Shown: positions 8,140-19,321, counted from the stretch's first letter. The stretch is 64,000 nt of DNA from Actinernus sp. WN-2022 (GCA_030867875.1 JAOWCC010001634.1:36971867-37035866), one strand, 5' to 3'. Notes: a model not told the origin generated them from the letters alone. A program made the numbers and translations.

Positions 8140-8270
8140 TTCCAGGGGCTATGACGTCACCCACCCCTCCCTAATAAAAATGTGAGCCTGCGATACCGCT
8201 ATGACGTCATTTTTTTTTTTTAGACCCACCCCTCCCCCCCCAAAAAATGAAACTATGAGCCTGCGGTACA
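8140..8270. repeat. Direct repeats at the probable right edge of the virus-like element
   Basis: Two copies of a unit of about 55-65 bp occur, each with GCTATGACGTCA, then CCCACCCCTCCC, then TGAGCCTGCG. Just after this (about 8270) the sequence turns into a Ty3/Gypsy integrase remnant. The repeat may belong to the terminal region of the element. No terminal inverted repeat can be confirmed because the left end is outside the window. Confidence 0.5.
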
Positions 8271-8279
8271 GACCGCTGG

Positions 8280-9260
8280 CCGGGCGCTGCTCCTTACCGC
8301 CCTACACAACTACTTATGTACGTCAGTAAAGACCAAAAAGACTGGGACCTTTTCATCCCCTCGGTTCTTTTCGGGTATAGGTCATCTCTAAGTGTAACCA
8401 CGTGTGAAAGCCCGTTCTATTTACTCTACGGTAGAGAACCTAGGTTACCAATAGATGTCTCTCTTTTGCCTCTAACGAATCTGTCACGCTCCGTAGCGGA
8501 ACATTGCAAAAGAATTGTACAAAATATTGAAATAGCACATGAGATCGCTAGAACTAATATCCAATTAGCACAGCAAGTAATGAAGGAACAACACGACCGC
8601 CATGCTCGTACTTCAACTTTTCAAGCGGGTGACCGGGTTTGGGTATTTACGCCTAGCCCTGCACCGGGTTTAACTAAGACATTACGGCATTTATGGCATG
8701 GACCATATCGTATAGTTGAGAAACTTTCCCCAGTTCACTTTGCTCTCCGCACATGTGACAACTGGCGCATTTCTGCTATTATTCACGCTAATAGATTGAA
8801 GCCATATTTTGACCCCGGTCAGAGGCCGCTAGAGGTGCCCGTCGAAGCCGACGATTCCGTGCATCACTGCCTATGTGAAGATGAATTACCTTTAGATAGT
8901 TTTGAAGAGGAGCCTCTTATGGACCAACCAACTGTAGAAGCGCGAGAGATACCCAACGAGGTAACCCCCACAGTAAATCAGGCGCAGGCAAATCAGGCCG
9001 AAATTTAAGTCGAAGCTTCGACAGATACAAATACTAATCAAACACAAACTGTGGTACAACCAGCGGAACACGACACGATTTCTAACGTTATTTTTCAAGC
9101 AGAAAAGCTCCTTAAAAAAAGGAGACAGGAAGGGAAAACCGCAATATCTAGTCAAATGGTTTGGATACCCACCTAAGGATGCTCATGGGAACCCCTAGAA
9201 AACATACTAGATAATAGGCTTATTAAAGAATATGACAAATCCCTTGATCCTGACCAATAG
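8280..9260 (+). pseudogene. Ty3/Gypsy-type integrase C-terminal part and chromodomain remnant
   Basis: A frame of 230 codons (8316-9008) carries the end of a retroviral-type integrase core: W...P..LFGYR, then PFYLLYGREPRLP, a tract with EQHDRHAR, and a GPY-like module (HGPYRIVEKL...VHANRLKPY). The front of the integrase and all upstream pol are missing. After a stop, remnants of a chromodomain follow in mixed frames (LVKWFGYP near 9150, then ENILDNRLI), so the source was a chromovirus-like or related Gypsy element. Breaks and missing parts mean it is not functional. The integrase tail plus chromodomain would have directed insertion of the element. Confidence 0.75.
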
Positions 9261-9336
9261 CATCCAACCAACTCATCGCAACCTAGGTAACGTAGTTCTT
9301 TGTTTTATCAATTAGGCCAACACCCGAGATTGTACT

Positions 9337-9630
9337 ATGTCATACCCAGCAGAAAATCTGCAAAGTGAAATTACTCATCCCGACGACAAAGAGCCTTGTT
9401 TCTACCAAGATAGCCCAGCACCACAACTATATATCGATTTTCACAAGTGTCTTATTCACATTCCTAGCAAGAATATATTTTTGCCAGTTGACCAACAGAA
9501 ATTGCTCAAAATCAGTCCTTATACTATCGACAGCATATTATTCAAGCCCCAAGGTGTTCTGTTTATAATACTACACACAGCACTAGTATCCTTTGTTTAC
9601 CGCCTAGTACATTTAACATTTGCGCATTAG
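9337..9630 (+). CDS. Unrecognised 97-codon frame between integrase and envelope-like gene
   Basis: An open frame starts at ATG 9337 and ends at TAG 9628-9630. The end is hydrophobic (VLFIILHTALVSFVYRLV), which might be a membrane segment. No family is recognised. Sequence from 9630 to 9940 shows coding-like texture in other frames but no long frame. It may be a decayed accessory gene of the retroelement or part of the envelope transcript's upstream region. Confidence 0.25.
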   Translation: MSYPAENLQSEITHPDDKEPCFYQDSPAPQLYIDFHKCLIHIPSKNIFLPVDQQKLLKISPYTIDSILFKPQGVLFIILHTALVSFVYRLVHLTFAH

Positions 9631-9958
9631 GATGTTTCATAGATCTCGTAAATGAGGACCTTCCATTCTATATTTCTGATGAAGATCAAATTACCATTAT
9701 TCCCATATGCCGTTATTTCGGCGTTAGTGCCACCTGGCTTGGCCAGCATTTCCTAACCCGAAAGCAGCTTCCACCTTTGTTTTCATTTTCGAACTTTATG
9801 CTAATAACTATCTACACTTAGCCCGATCTTATTGTTCTGGTTCACAATGGGACCTATTAGTCTCGACACCCTCAATAGAATCTTTTCTAAATACGGTTAC
9901 TATAGGTCCCTGATTGACACTGCCTCATTAAACATTTAGTTTGTTTTCTTCTTTACAG

Positions 9959-10599
9959 GCAACCTGGTAACACAATGTTCCTACCACTTGTACTAATTCT
10001 TATTAACTTCACATTAACCCAAGCTAATGATAATCTAGATAGCACGGGGAAATCAGTTACCTATTATCCATCCGCTCTGGTGTTAGCACGCAATCCAAGG
10101 CCGTTAGTTATTTTCGAGGATACCGAACTTATCAATATAGTGATAAAACATAAATCAGCTCCTTTAGGTAAAGAACCTTCTATCAAAACTACGTGTTCAG
10201 AACAACAAAAGAAATTCATGACAAACCTTTTGCAAACCATCCGCCAAACCAATAAGGCTACTAGACGACTCCTGTCCTTACCGGGGTTTTCCCGGTTAAT
10301 AAAATGTGATTCATATCTTCGCCGTTACTACAGATATTCTACCAAGATTCAATTCCACCAAAGATGATCTGTCCCCGTGTTTATAAATCCTCACTGGATG
10401 AATGTAAATCGTGGGCACTTCGAAGATGTATGTTCATTTCACCCAATGAAAAATTGTGGTTATAGAATAAGCATAGCTATTTAATAGTCTTTGTTCCCAC
10501 ATACTTTACGTTTGTTATATTATGAGAGTTGTATATTTATGCTTTATTACTTATAGCTGTAACACACGATATGTATTTTATCGGTGATTCATTAAAGAC

Positions 10600-10642
<43 letters not shown>

Positions 10643-11317
10643 GAACGAAACGCTCGGCTTGGGCATGCCACGCCGGCCTGTTCGGCATTGCTAAAGCCAT
10701 TTATAAATCTACGGGCGGAACCTGCGAATCTAATAACATCGCTAATCTAAAGGCCACTCTTCAGAAATTAACGAACGCAATGGAAGACGAACAAAGTCTC
10801 ATCCGAACAGTTAACGGAAAAAACAGTGTACCTCATCAAGGTCACTGACCAAATTACAACTAAAGTTAACCACCTTTCTGACAACATGAAAAGTTTAGAC
10901 ACCACCCTGCAACAATGGCAAAAGGGAATTAACCAATTTGCAAAAGAGGAACGTTGTCATTACGATTCTGCCCTAGAAATGTTTTCTAAAGTCTCTTTTG
11001 AAACAAACAAAGTGTTTTCGTCAATCTTACGTCTTTTTGAAATCCAAGATACCGTGAACCAAATTTCTGGCTTCCAAGATAAGGAATTAATAGGTTACAA
11101 TGATTTACTTAGATTTTTACTCTCCGTAGTATCTGCCAGATTAAAAACACAACCACATATAGCATTAACAGTCGAAGCCCTTGAGCAAGGCTATCCGCTA
11201 CTCATTAATCCAGTCACAGAATATGAACACCGTGCTGGTAGACAAATAAATTTGATTATTTTAGTGACCCTACCTAAACTTTTGACACTAACGTGTGAGA
11301 ACAATGAAATGCTATGA
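9959..11317 (+). pseudogene. Envelope-like glycoprotein gene, copy A (broken)
   Basis: A T-rich acceptor ending at AG 9957-9958 lies 16 nt before ATG 9975, as expected for an envelope gene read from a spliced mRNA. The first frame (130 codons) begins with a signal-peptide-like MFLPLVLILINFTL. The frame then breaks near 10367. An AT-rich stretch with an (ATT)n run interrupts the gene just before a furin-type site R-T-K-R (10642-10653), followed in that frame by a Trp, a Cys and GLFG, like a fusion segment. A second frame (10826-11317) has a long helical, coiled-coil-like region. At least two frame changes and an insertion make it non-functional. Its layout matches copy B at 17438. The transmembrane part is missing here. 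Confidence 0.6.
10599..10641. repeat. (ATT)n microsatellite inside envelope copy A
   Basis: About fourteen copies of ATT lie directly before the cleavage-site codons of the envelope-like remnant. Confidence 0.95.
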
Positions 11318-11356
11318 TCAACCCTTAACCTTGTTGCTCCTATCGCTTCCAACAGT

Positions 11357-11666
11357 ATGAATGGTCCTCACAATGAATGCCATATATGTGCCACCGTCAC
11401 GCTGACACCCCTGTGATCGATGCCTTGCTGCCAGAACAGCTGCCATGAGGAATGCCTACATAAATGTTTCGAGGCATCGATCGCCAACAACCGCCAACTA
11501 CGTGAACCACCAAACCCATACCGATGTCCATTCTGTCGGCAAGCGCTCCTTCCGCTACGCCAATCAGATGTTAGCCGAGGGAGGGCCCCCCGTTACATTT
11601 ACATTTTCAACGACCTCGCCTTACAGCCGCTTCACCAATATCCAGCCCTCATCGACCAACATAATC

Positions 11667-11697
<31 letters not shown>

Positions 11698-11884
11698 CGA
11701 CTTCATTGAGGCCCTACTGCCACAGCCGGACGGACGCCCACGATTTATTCCTCGCCGACCTCGGGCAGTCGTAGCGCCACAGCACCTCCCATCGATTGGG
11801 CGGAAGTCAGGCGCACACAGCCCGCCCATTTACGACGTCCCCCAGGCGAAGAAATCCCTAATGGACGACCAGGTTAAAGATTGA
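11357..11884 (+). pseudogene. RING-finger small protein, copy A
   Basis: From ATG 11357 the frame reads CHIC (first zinc pair), meets an in-frame TGA at 11414-11416, and reopens at ATG 11420 for 154 codons. After the reopening come CCQNSCHEEC, then C, then CPFCR, completing a RING-like spacing (C-x2-C, C..H-x2-C-x3-C, C-x2-C). A His run of about 11 residues follows. RING fingers usually act as E3 ubiquitin ligases. Compared with copy B at 20579 most base differences before the His run are silent. One base is missing near 11790, so the C-terminal 34 residues differ. It sits about 40 nt after the envelope frame and is probably the last gene of the retroelement. Confidence 0.6.
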
Positions 11885-12320
11885 CAAGGACTGAGGTTTC
11901 AAAACCCTCCATGAACTGATATTTCAAACAAACATTATCTATGACAGTTGACAAACCTTCCAGTAAATCCAAACCCACCACTGCATCTGAACATTTTCTA
12001 TCTAACCCTGACCACTCTGCATCTAATATCCTTTTAATTCCTTTAGAACATATTTTCTCTTCTCGTGATGCTATTCGCAAAGCTAAAGAAGCTTATCTCA
12101 TAACACGTGCTAACACTCTTGAACCCAATGGCCTTAACAAACGCGACGAGACCTACTAATCAGTCACACCGTTAGTTATCTTTCGTTATCATATTATGTT
12201 TTTTACGTCATTTCCGTTTTACCATTATATATTGTCAAGTCACATTGTAAAAGTTCCTTAGCACCTGATGAAGACTAGTATGGCTAGTCGAAATATTGTG
12301 CTACATTAAATCCGTATAAT
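11885..12320 (+). pseudogene. Penelope-like element fragment: C-terminal end of the GIY-YIG region and 3' end
   Basis: A 72-codon frame (11941-12159) matches the last part of the Penelope-like protein at 47340-47564: VDKP, then SDHFL-like SEHFL, then LIPLE, RDAIRKAKEAYLI and TLEPNGLN. A 3' untranslated tail with a hairpin follows. The insertion separates the RING gene from LTR-like sequence that is continuous after the second RING copy (21090 onward). It comes from a different family than the intact pair at 41.6-47.8 kb. Confidence 0.8.
12257..12308 (+). ncRNA. 3'-terminal structured hairpin of the Penelope-like fragment
   Basis: The sequence folds as an outer stem TAGCAC/GTGCTA, an internal loop with CTGATGAA on one side and GAAATATT on the other, and an inner 6-bp stem GACTAG/CTAGTC closed by a 5-nt loop. 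The same plan with different stem bases is at the 3' ends of the pair at 41.6-47.8 kb. The loop sequences resemble the hammerhead ribozyme core (CUGANGA and GAAA), but a cleavage strand cannot be shown. Confidence 0.55.
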
Positions 12321-12379
12321 TCTACGTCGTATTGGTTATTCTTCATTCTACTTATTATCTATGAGTATTATTCAGTATT

Positions 12380-13190
12380 ACTATTTCAATATTTAACAGT
12401 ATTTACTATTAACCATTTATTCAATATATATTATTATTCAACCATGGAATTTAGAATCACGCAAGAACGTAAAAAGGTAATTATTTTTACTTGTACTTCT
12501 CTAACCTTACACTTATGTTATCCAAAATTTCCATTTTAGCTATTATCTTATTCACATTTATGATAAGTATTTAATCTCTAATAAAAAATAAAAAAACGTA
12601 ATTGTACAATATTTTACTATTTCGCAAAAGCTAAATAGATTTATCCTCTTATGGGTTACATATAATATATATATATATAAATATAGTTACTACTTTCTTT
12701 CTCGCAGGAGCTCGAATCTGAGAAGGGACGTATGTTAAGGAAAATGATCTTACAATTTTAGACAAAATTCTACTCTGGGAGAAACGTATAATAAATTAAC
12801 AAGTTCTAGTTTAGCTCACGCTCGACACATCCAAAGTTGAGTTACTTAATTAAAACTTTCTTTTGTTAATCTCGGTTTGGTCACGAGCCTGTATTTGCTG
12901 GGGTCGCTTTCGGGCCTTTGACAGCATTGAATGGAACTCATTTTCCAATAACCTGTGTTGTTACAGGGAACTAATTAAGTATTGATTATATCTTAAGCTA
13001 TCGGTACCAAGCGATTCCGACAACAAGCCGGTGGGGTTTGAGTATTTCTGGTTGCAGTTCCGTACTTTGTCAGGTGCCAAATCCATTGAACTTCCCGTCA
13101 ATGCAAATTGGTTACCAGCTTCGGGTTGGATTTCTATGGAACATATCTAAAGACTCGTGTGGTGTTTTGCGCTCAAGCTATGATATTTGA
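12380..13190. repeat. LTR-like AT-rich block A, duplicated at 21180-22430
   Basis: Several stretches match block B in order: ATCACGCAAGAACGTAAAAA (12458 and 21253), CTAAATAGATTTATCCTCTT (12629 and 21440), the AATTAAAACTTTCTTTTGTT stretch (12850 and 21541), and TTAAGCTATCGGTACCAAGC (12992 and 22379). No gene is visible. It probably is the 3' untranslated or LTR region of the Gypsy-like element. Confidence 0.6.
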
Positions 13191-15119
13191 TTTCTAGTTT
13201 CACCTTTGACATATCTTGTTTATGTTGTCGATCGGTTGGAACACCTTCCTTTCAAGGTCAGTTTTGCGATGTTCGGGCCACGACCTATACGTACAATAGG
13301 AGTTCATGTAAAGACAGCTGGATTGCTTGAGAACTATTCTGGTCAAGGACATCTGTTCACCACATAGACCATGATAGCTGAGAACCATTCTGGTCAAAGA
13401 CATCTGTTAACCAGAGAGACCGTTGTTTGTAAACGACATAAATACAGAACGAATACTCTCGTAAGTTGCCAGTCATTGAGACCAGTAATAAAGTACGTTA
13501 AGATCCAACCTTGGTTGTTGTCGCTACAAGCTCTACGAGAATCTCCTCAGCTCAGGAAAAGACTCCCTGACAGAAACATCGAGGAACAACCACGAGTTGT
13601 AATTGCCACCACCAGAACACACTTGCCAACCGGATCATTGAAAGAAAAGGCTCATCTTACCCTACAAATACTCCGACAATACCTTCAACAGGAACTTTGA
13701 ATCATCCGAAATATTATAGAAAACAGTAGAAAGATTACGATACGACATCCCAAAACTTGACAAACAAGTGTTTACCAAACAGCATTTTAATAGAGATGAA
13801 AAGTAACCATTCACCAAAGGAAAAGCCACATGTCGTGGGAGCACATACGAGAAAGTAAAATACTGAGCCATCCAACCTGAAGATTCTTCACAAAGGTAGA
13901 ACTTAACACCTTGAGTTTACCGTAAAGCACCTACGAAATAATTGCACGCACCAAATCGTAAAATCGATAAAGTATTTCAAGAGAAAATCAAGTAAAAGTT
14001 AACCAGGCGACATTTCAAGTTTTCAAGGCCGCATGTCAAGTATACAAGAAGTAATAAAACGCCAAGAGATGCGTTGTTTAAGTTTCATAAGGTTCAATTT
14101 CAAGTCGCCGCATCACTACATACACTGTATGAGTGACTTTCAAACGAATCCAAGTCGTGAGACAAGAGACTGTTAATATAAAATATTTATGGTGAAGACT
14201 GCGGAATATTCAGGCACAGTTCACTGAAGACGCGTGTTAAATAAACTAAACAAGGCTTACAAATAGAGAATGAACATCTCACAAAGAAAGACCGAGCAGT
14301 GATGACCGGCATTTTCACCAACAGGTGAATCTAGATCTCATAAATGCAAAGAAACAAATACTGAAAGACAACAACAAGAATACAGTAAGGATTGCCAGTT
14401 TCACACCAAATGTATCAACACATTACAAAAGATGAATGGAATAACCATCCAGTTCATGAAATGACAAAACAAACTACCCTATACACCATTATATTTAATC
14501 CGTTATTGAAATTAGTTTCAAATGTTCATAGTGCGTATCCAGTGCGACACGTGTAACAATTTTCTCAAGAAACGTGATTCGAGTCCTTGTCGGTGAAGAA
14601 TGTTAAGTTACTTTAATTATTATCACTATGCATATCCAGTGCGACACGATTTCCGACTAAAATTAACAGCCGTGATTCGAGTCTTCGTCGGTTGAACATT
14701 TATACATGTAGCTAGTTACAATGTTACGCTACTTCGATAATTTTTTTGCAATACATTTTTTCGCAGCCGGAGGCGTGCTCTTAAGGTGACGATATTGCAA
14801 AGGGGAACATTCAATTACAGTACGCGGATTACCACCAGCTGAGTTTAGATAAGCGTAACAGTTGCTTAGCTTTTACAAGTTACCACCGGCTGAGATTCAG
14901 TTAGTCTAACCATTACCCAATCCTTACTCTATAATTTGTATGTGTAGGACAAACCAATGATTCCCCTTCTACATTACGTTTTCCTCGTGATAATTGCATT
15001 TCAATTACAAATCGTGTTATGATTCGCTTATTATTGTAACAGTGTTTGATTACAACTTATTAGTTATTAACAGTATGTGTTATTTCACCTGTAATGATAA
15101 TTATGTAAATAATTAAGCT
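13191..15119. other. AT-rich LTR-like or decayed sequence without a gene
   Basis: A 45-bp direct repeat lies at 13328-13420 (containing TTCTGGTCAA then ACATCTGTT). A tandem duplication of about 100 bp lies at 14535-14700 (CCAGTGCGACACG twice). A block at 14765-14980 matches 23477-23770 (including ACAAACCAATGATTCC versus GCAAACCAATGATTCC). The open frame at 13371-13700 has no recognisable product. I see no gene. Confidence 0.5.
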
Positions 15120-15420
15120 GTTAGTATAAATAGAAGCTAGATTCAATTGTAAATCGGAGGCCACTGAGGAGATCAGTGGGAGGCCACTGAGGAGATCAGT
15201 GGGAGGCCACTGAATGGATCAGTGGGAGGCCACAGAATGGATCAGTGGGAGGCCACAGAATGGATCAGTGGGAGACCACTGAGGGTCCACTGGGTTGGTC
15301 ATTCACTGAGAGGCCGTTCAGTGTGAACTGAATGAACAACAGTGAATAAAACTACGATACAGTCAAAGACACTTCGTGTCTCTTGTCTCAAGTCCCGTAC
15401 TTCAAGCAGGGTTGTTACGA
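15120..15420 (+). promoter_or_regulatory. LTR promoter and R-like region
   Basis: A consensus TATA box (TATAAATAG, 15125-15133) lies about 30 nt before a 23-bp minisatellite. A polyadenylation signal AATAAA (15345-15350) follows, then CACTTCGTGTCTCTTGTC and a GTTGTTACGA end near 15419. TATA box plus polyA signal within 220 bp is the layout of a U3/R region. The exact LTR ends are not resolved. Confidence 0.5.
15157..15294. repeat. 23-bp tandem repeat, six units
   Basis: Units of GAGGCCACTGAGGAGATCAG plus TGG and variants (GAATGGATCAG) are joined head to tail. Each unit contains inverted CCACTG and CAGTGG, so the transcript could form a row of small hairpins. Confidence 0.9.
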
Positions 15421-15479
15421 GCCCAGTCAAGCTAATCTACCCCAAAAACAGAAGTTGTACACAACAGTAACAAGACACT

Positions 15480-15930
15480 TTCGTAACATTATAGCCAGAG
15501 AGCGTTTGAGCACGTGTCACTTATTTTACAGAGAAGTGAGCTCCTCGCTATAGAAAAAAACAAATTAGAAGGGGAAGAATAAGTGTAACTCGTGCGTCGG
15601 TTTTATTCGTAAAAACTTTCAAAATCAATAACACAGTAGGTCATTGTAAAGATACTGATTGACCGAGGAAACAAAATATCATCATATGGAGTCTCCGGGG
15701 ATCGGAGATTATAGAGTATATAGTAGTTTAACGGAACTCACGTGGCGAAGAGCGAGTTTATAGACAGAGTGTTTGAACACGGGAGCCGTCACTTGTTTAC
15801 AGGGAAGTAAACTACTATAGAAAAAAAATCAGAAAGGGAAGAAAAACTGTGACCCATATGTCAGGAAACCATTCTCACTTTTAATAAATATCTACAAGAT
15901 GCAACTAGGGTTGCGAGAAACGTACTTTCA
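15480..15930. repeat. Two diverged copies of a dispersed repeat also found at 24-26 kb
   Basis: The copies share GAGTTTATAGACAGAGTGTTTG, here shortened to its parts (GAGCG, AGAGTGTTTGAACACG), then TCACTTGTTTACAG, then CTATAGAAAAAAA and GAAAGGGAAGAA. The same order recurs at 24120-26060. Confidence 0.6.
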
Positions 15931-16059
15931 ATGAAATCTGATTTTAGTCAATTAGTTTGAACTAGCGTGCACAAGGGAAATGCTTGTGTGACTTGTTTAC
16001 TTTGGATGACAAGACGGAATAAGATCACTTAGTAGATATTAGAAGATTAAATACTCTGC

Positions 16060-16640
16060 CCCGCTAAGGTACTAAAATTTGTCAAACATATTGAGTGGCT
16101 AGGGTTACCATGGCAATCAGAATATCAGCGTACCCACAAGGTCACCAGCTGTGCACACCTTGACCCACTACTACATCTTGGTGGACGCTACTATTTATCT
16201 ACTAAACATCAAACACTGAAATTGATGAATGGAACATTAACCATGACTCCGCTATAACATACCGTGCAACACTGGAAATAGGACTTGGGAAATGTCCCAC
16301 TTCTCTGACCATGACCTTGCCAATATTTACACGCCACTCGATAACGTATGTACCCTAGACACCAGCCTCAGATGATACAATCTTACGACTCCACTACACG
16401 TCGTTAAAGGTCTTATCACCTCTGAAGTTTAACAAAACAACACTAAACTCTCTCGATGATACATATCAACACATTGACGGAAGACTAACCAGGGAACTCA
16501 AACAAGTTAGGAAGGATATTGATAATATTGATAATATTCAGGAAACTAGTGAAACTACTGCAGCTGAAATCATGGCATATACAGCTTTCGCACTAACACT
16601 GGTCCACACTACTATAATTATATCAGCCGCCTGCTATTTT
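16060..16640 (+). pseudogene. Envelope-like gene 3' part, copy D (heavily decayed)
   Basis: Nucleotide order matches copy C (19845-20400): ATTGAGTGGCT, then CATCTTGGTGG, CTATTACTT-like CTACTATTTATCTACTAAACA, GGACTTGGGAAATGTCCCAC and the stretch before the membrane anchor. Stops and frame changes are frequent. It preserves no usable frame. Confidence 0.65.
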
Positions 16641-16894
16641 TAATTTCTGAGGCCTCTTGGGAGCCACGGAAAATATTTTAGATCCCCGACTCTTAGAAGA
16701 ATTTGAAAACAGTGTTCATGTCTAAGTTATTTCTCCCGCTAGTCGAGTAACTTGGCTAGTTACATTGTAATAAGTTTACATGTTGTTATTTTACCCATTT
16801 CGACTGACATTCTCGCAAGAGACAACGGAATTTAACCTTGGCATTGATCGCATGTTTCGTATATTCACTTTTCTAGGCTCATAAACTCAGCAGT

Positions 16895-17401
16895 ATGCCT
16901 CAAATCGTGATCCTCGGCCACTCCTTTGTCCGGAGGTTAGAGGAATTTACGCGGACGTACCCCGACGCTCAGATACTACCAGATTTCGGTTTGGGACATC
17001 AAGCAAATGTTGCATTCCATGGAATAGGGGGTAGAACCCTGAGAAAACTTGAAGAATTTGACCTGCCGGTGGTAAACCGACTGAAACCGGACATAGTCCT
17101 TTTAGAAATTGGGTCAAATGACCTTTGCGACCCTACTATACGCCCGAGCGCGCTAGCAAGTCGGGTCGAGAGATTTGTCCACCATCTACATAGCGGATTA
17201 GGGGTAAAAACAGTGATCCTCAGCGAGGTTATACCAAGGACAAACATACCGACCCGGGTACCAAATTATAATGGCCGGGTACATTATTTCAACATTGCCA
17301 CGAAACGTCCGTTCGTGCGGTTTAAATTACACCCTAACATCTCACAAGCTTCTTCTGCCGTCCTAGCATGGGACGGCATTCATTTAATTTATTTCTGGTA
17401 G
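16895..17401 (+). CDS. SGNH/GDSL-type hydrolase domain, 168 residues, directly before envelope copy B
   Basis: The frame from ATG 16895 has the four SGNH blocks: GHS with nucleophile S10, GIGG (43-46), GSND with N75, and a D-x-x-H pair (D160, H163). It is near the length of small SGNH hydrolases but ends right after block V, at a TAG that overlaps a possible donor (GTAGAC). An acceptor ends 36 nt later at 17437, so it may be spliced toward the envelope gene. SGNH enzymes hydrolyse esters, often acetyl groups on sugars. SGNH-like domains do occur near invertebrate retroelements, which is known only in general terms to me. All catalytic residues are present, so activity is possible. It lies inside an otherwise broken retroelement. 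Confidence 0.75.
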   Translation: MPQIVILGHSFVRRLEEFTRTYPDAQILPDFGLGHQANVAFHGIGGRTLRKLEEFDLPVVNRLKPDIVLLEIGSNDLCDPTIRPSALASRVERFVHHLHSGLGVKTVILSEVIPRTNIPTRVPNYNGRVHYFNIATKRPFVRFKLHPNISQASSAVLAWDGIHLIYFW

Positions 17402-17437
17402 ACTTCAACTACACTCAAACTGTACTTTTATTTTCAG

Positions 17438-19321
17438 AACTGTTCGTCAGTCAGACGCAAGAAATAACCCAAATAGACCGGTTGCAATTTTGTTTTTCTC
17501 ATTTACGGCAGCTGTAAGCCTCGATGCGTTAGGCAAGAGAGTTCCTTTTTATGTGGCCTCTTTACTGATGAGCTATAATGAGAAGCCAATCATATTTTAT
17601 TCAAACAGGAAGTTAGTCAATATCGTCACACGTTTGAACACCATTCCAGTTCATGAACCTAACATTTTAAACTCGTCTTGCTCTCTTCCTCAGAAACGAT
17701 TTTTTGATAACATTTTGAGAACAGTCCACAAAACTCAACGAGCCATTCGCAGGCTTCATTCTTTGCCTGGGTTTTCGAATTTAATAGAATGCGATTCATA
17801 CCTCAGACGATATTATCAATATTCAACAGAGCTACCCAGTCGCATGGTATGTCCTCATGTTTACCAACCTAATCTCGCAGCTTGCAAAACTTGGGCGATC
17901 ACGCATTGTGAACATCTTTCGGCTAACGAGAAGCAGTGGTTAATTAGTCACTCTAGGCGCCGACGCTCAAGCTGGCTTTGTAATACCGGTCTATTTGGGT
18001 TATTTCGCGCAATTTATGAAGCAACAGGTCACACCTGTGAACCTAACCATGTCGAAAACTTAAAATCAACACTAAAAATGCTAGCTTCCGCACTAGTGAC
18101 CTCGCAATCAGTGATTGACGGAAAACTAGTCTACGTCATCAAATCATGTATCACATGACTTACGAACTAGGGAAGACACCTTTTCCGATTGGCAACACCA
18201 ACTAAACACTTTCGCTAAGTCTGAAACATGCCACTCCAGTATTTTGTTAGAGTTCATTTCCAAATATTCAACCCAAATTAATCGGTCTTTTGCCTCGCTC
18301 TTCCGTTTGTTAGAAATAGAGGATACTTTGAAACAGCTTAGTCATTTGCAACGCAAAACACTGATAAGTTTTTCTGATTTATCACAGTTTTTAACAACAT
18401 AACTCTCTACTTGGTTAGCAACAGACAAAACATTGTCTTTTTCAGTGCAGGCGCTGAAAGACAATTTTCCTATTCTCGTTAATCCGATGATTGATATTGA
18501 GCACCATGGGCGACACTTAGACGTAAGTGTACTCATGACTGTTCCCGAAACTCAGAACCAAGATTATTTTTTGTGTGATGGAATATTTAACTCCAGTTAA
18601 GTTTAATATCTCAAACAAATGTTTTACAGGACCAATGACGGCTGATAATTTGGTTTTACTAAAGACTGCACGAACATTTTTCCAATGATTCACCTGGGAG
18701 GCAGATATTTCTTAGCCACAGGTACCACTACAGTAACTCTGAACACTTGTCCCTTGGAGACTTCACCACTGATGATTTACAACTTCCCGTGCAACACAAC
18801 ATTCAATGGAATGTCTACAGGCCTGGGTAAATGTCTTTCCACTATGGGCATTAAACGTCCCCATATTTACGGAACAACACTTCCAATACGTACCATGGAA
18901 CAAAGCCGCAGCCGACAACACGCTGTTACAATTGCACCACCAATCATTGACCATACCTACGCCAGTGGCTTTAAATCACACAATTATTAACGAATTGGAC
19001 GCCACCTACCGTGCGCTGGACAGTCGTCTCTCACAGGAGCTACAATCTGCACGCCAACAGATTGACAGCATCAACGAAACCAGTGAGACAACCCTGACAG
19101 CAATTATAGCCTATATTGCGGTCACATTAACATTTGTCAACTCCCTCATCATCTGCTTGGCCATTGCGCGTTATCAACACGTCATATCCACTTACAATCA
19201 GCCTCTACCAGGCACTTTGGCAAGTCCTTCACCCAACGTAGACGAACAAGAAGAGCTGGTTCCCTTACCCACGTCAGCAGCCGTTGCTTGCGGACGATGC
19301 AACGATCGAGTCGCAACTTAG
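17438..19321 (+). pseudogene. Envelope-like glycoprotein gene, copy B (most complete, still broken)
   Basis: An acceptor ends at AG 17436-17437. The open frame 17490-18158 starts with a hydrophobic signal-like segment (no ATG in frame is evident) and shares LHSLPGF, ECDSYLRRYY and further Cys positions with copy A. A furin-type R-R-R-R at 17955-17966 is followed by a Trp, a Cys and GLFG, then a helical region. Frame changes occur near 18158 and 18600. The last part (18806-19321) has an extended coiled coil (about residues 55-90) and a membrane span (TTLTAIIAYIAVTLTFV, about residues 93-120) with a short Pro-rich cytoplasmic tail. Layout fits a class I-like fusion glycoprotein of an errantivirus-type element; that class is inference. 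Confidence 0.62.
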
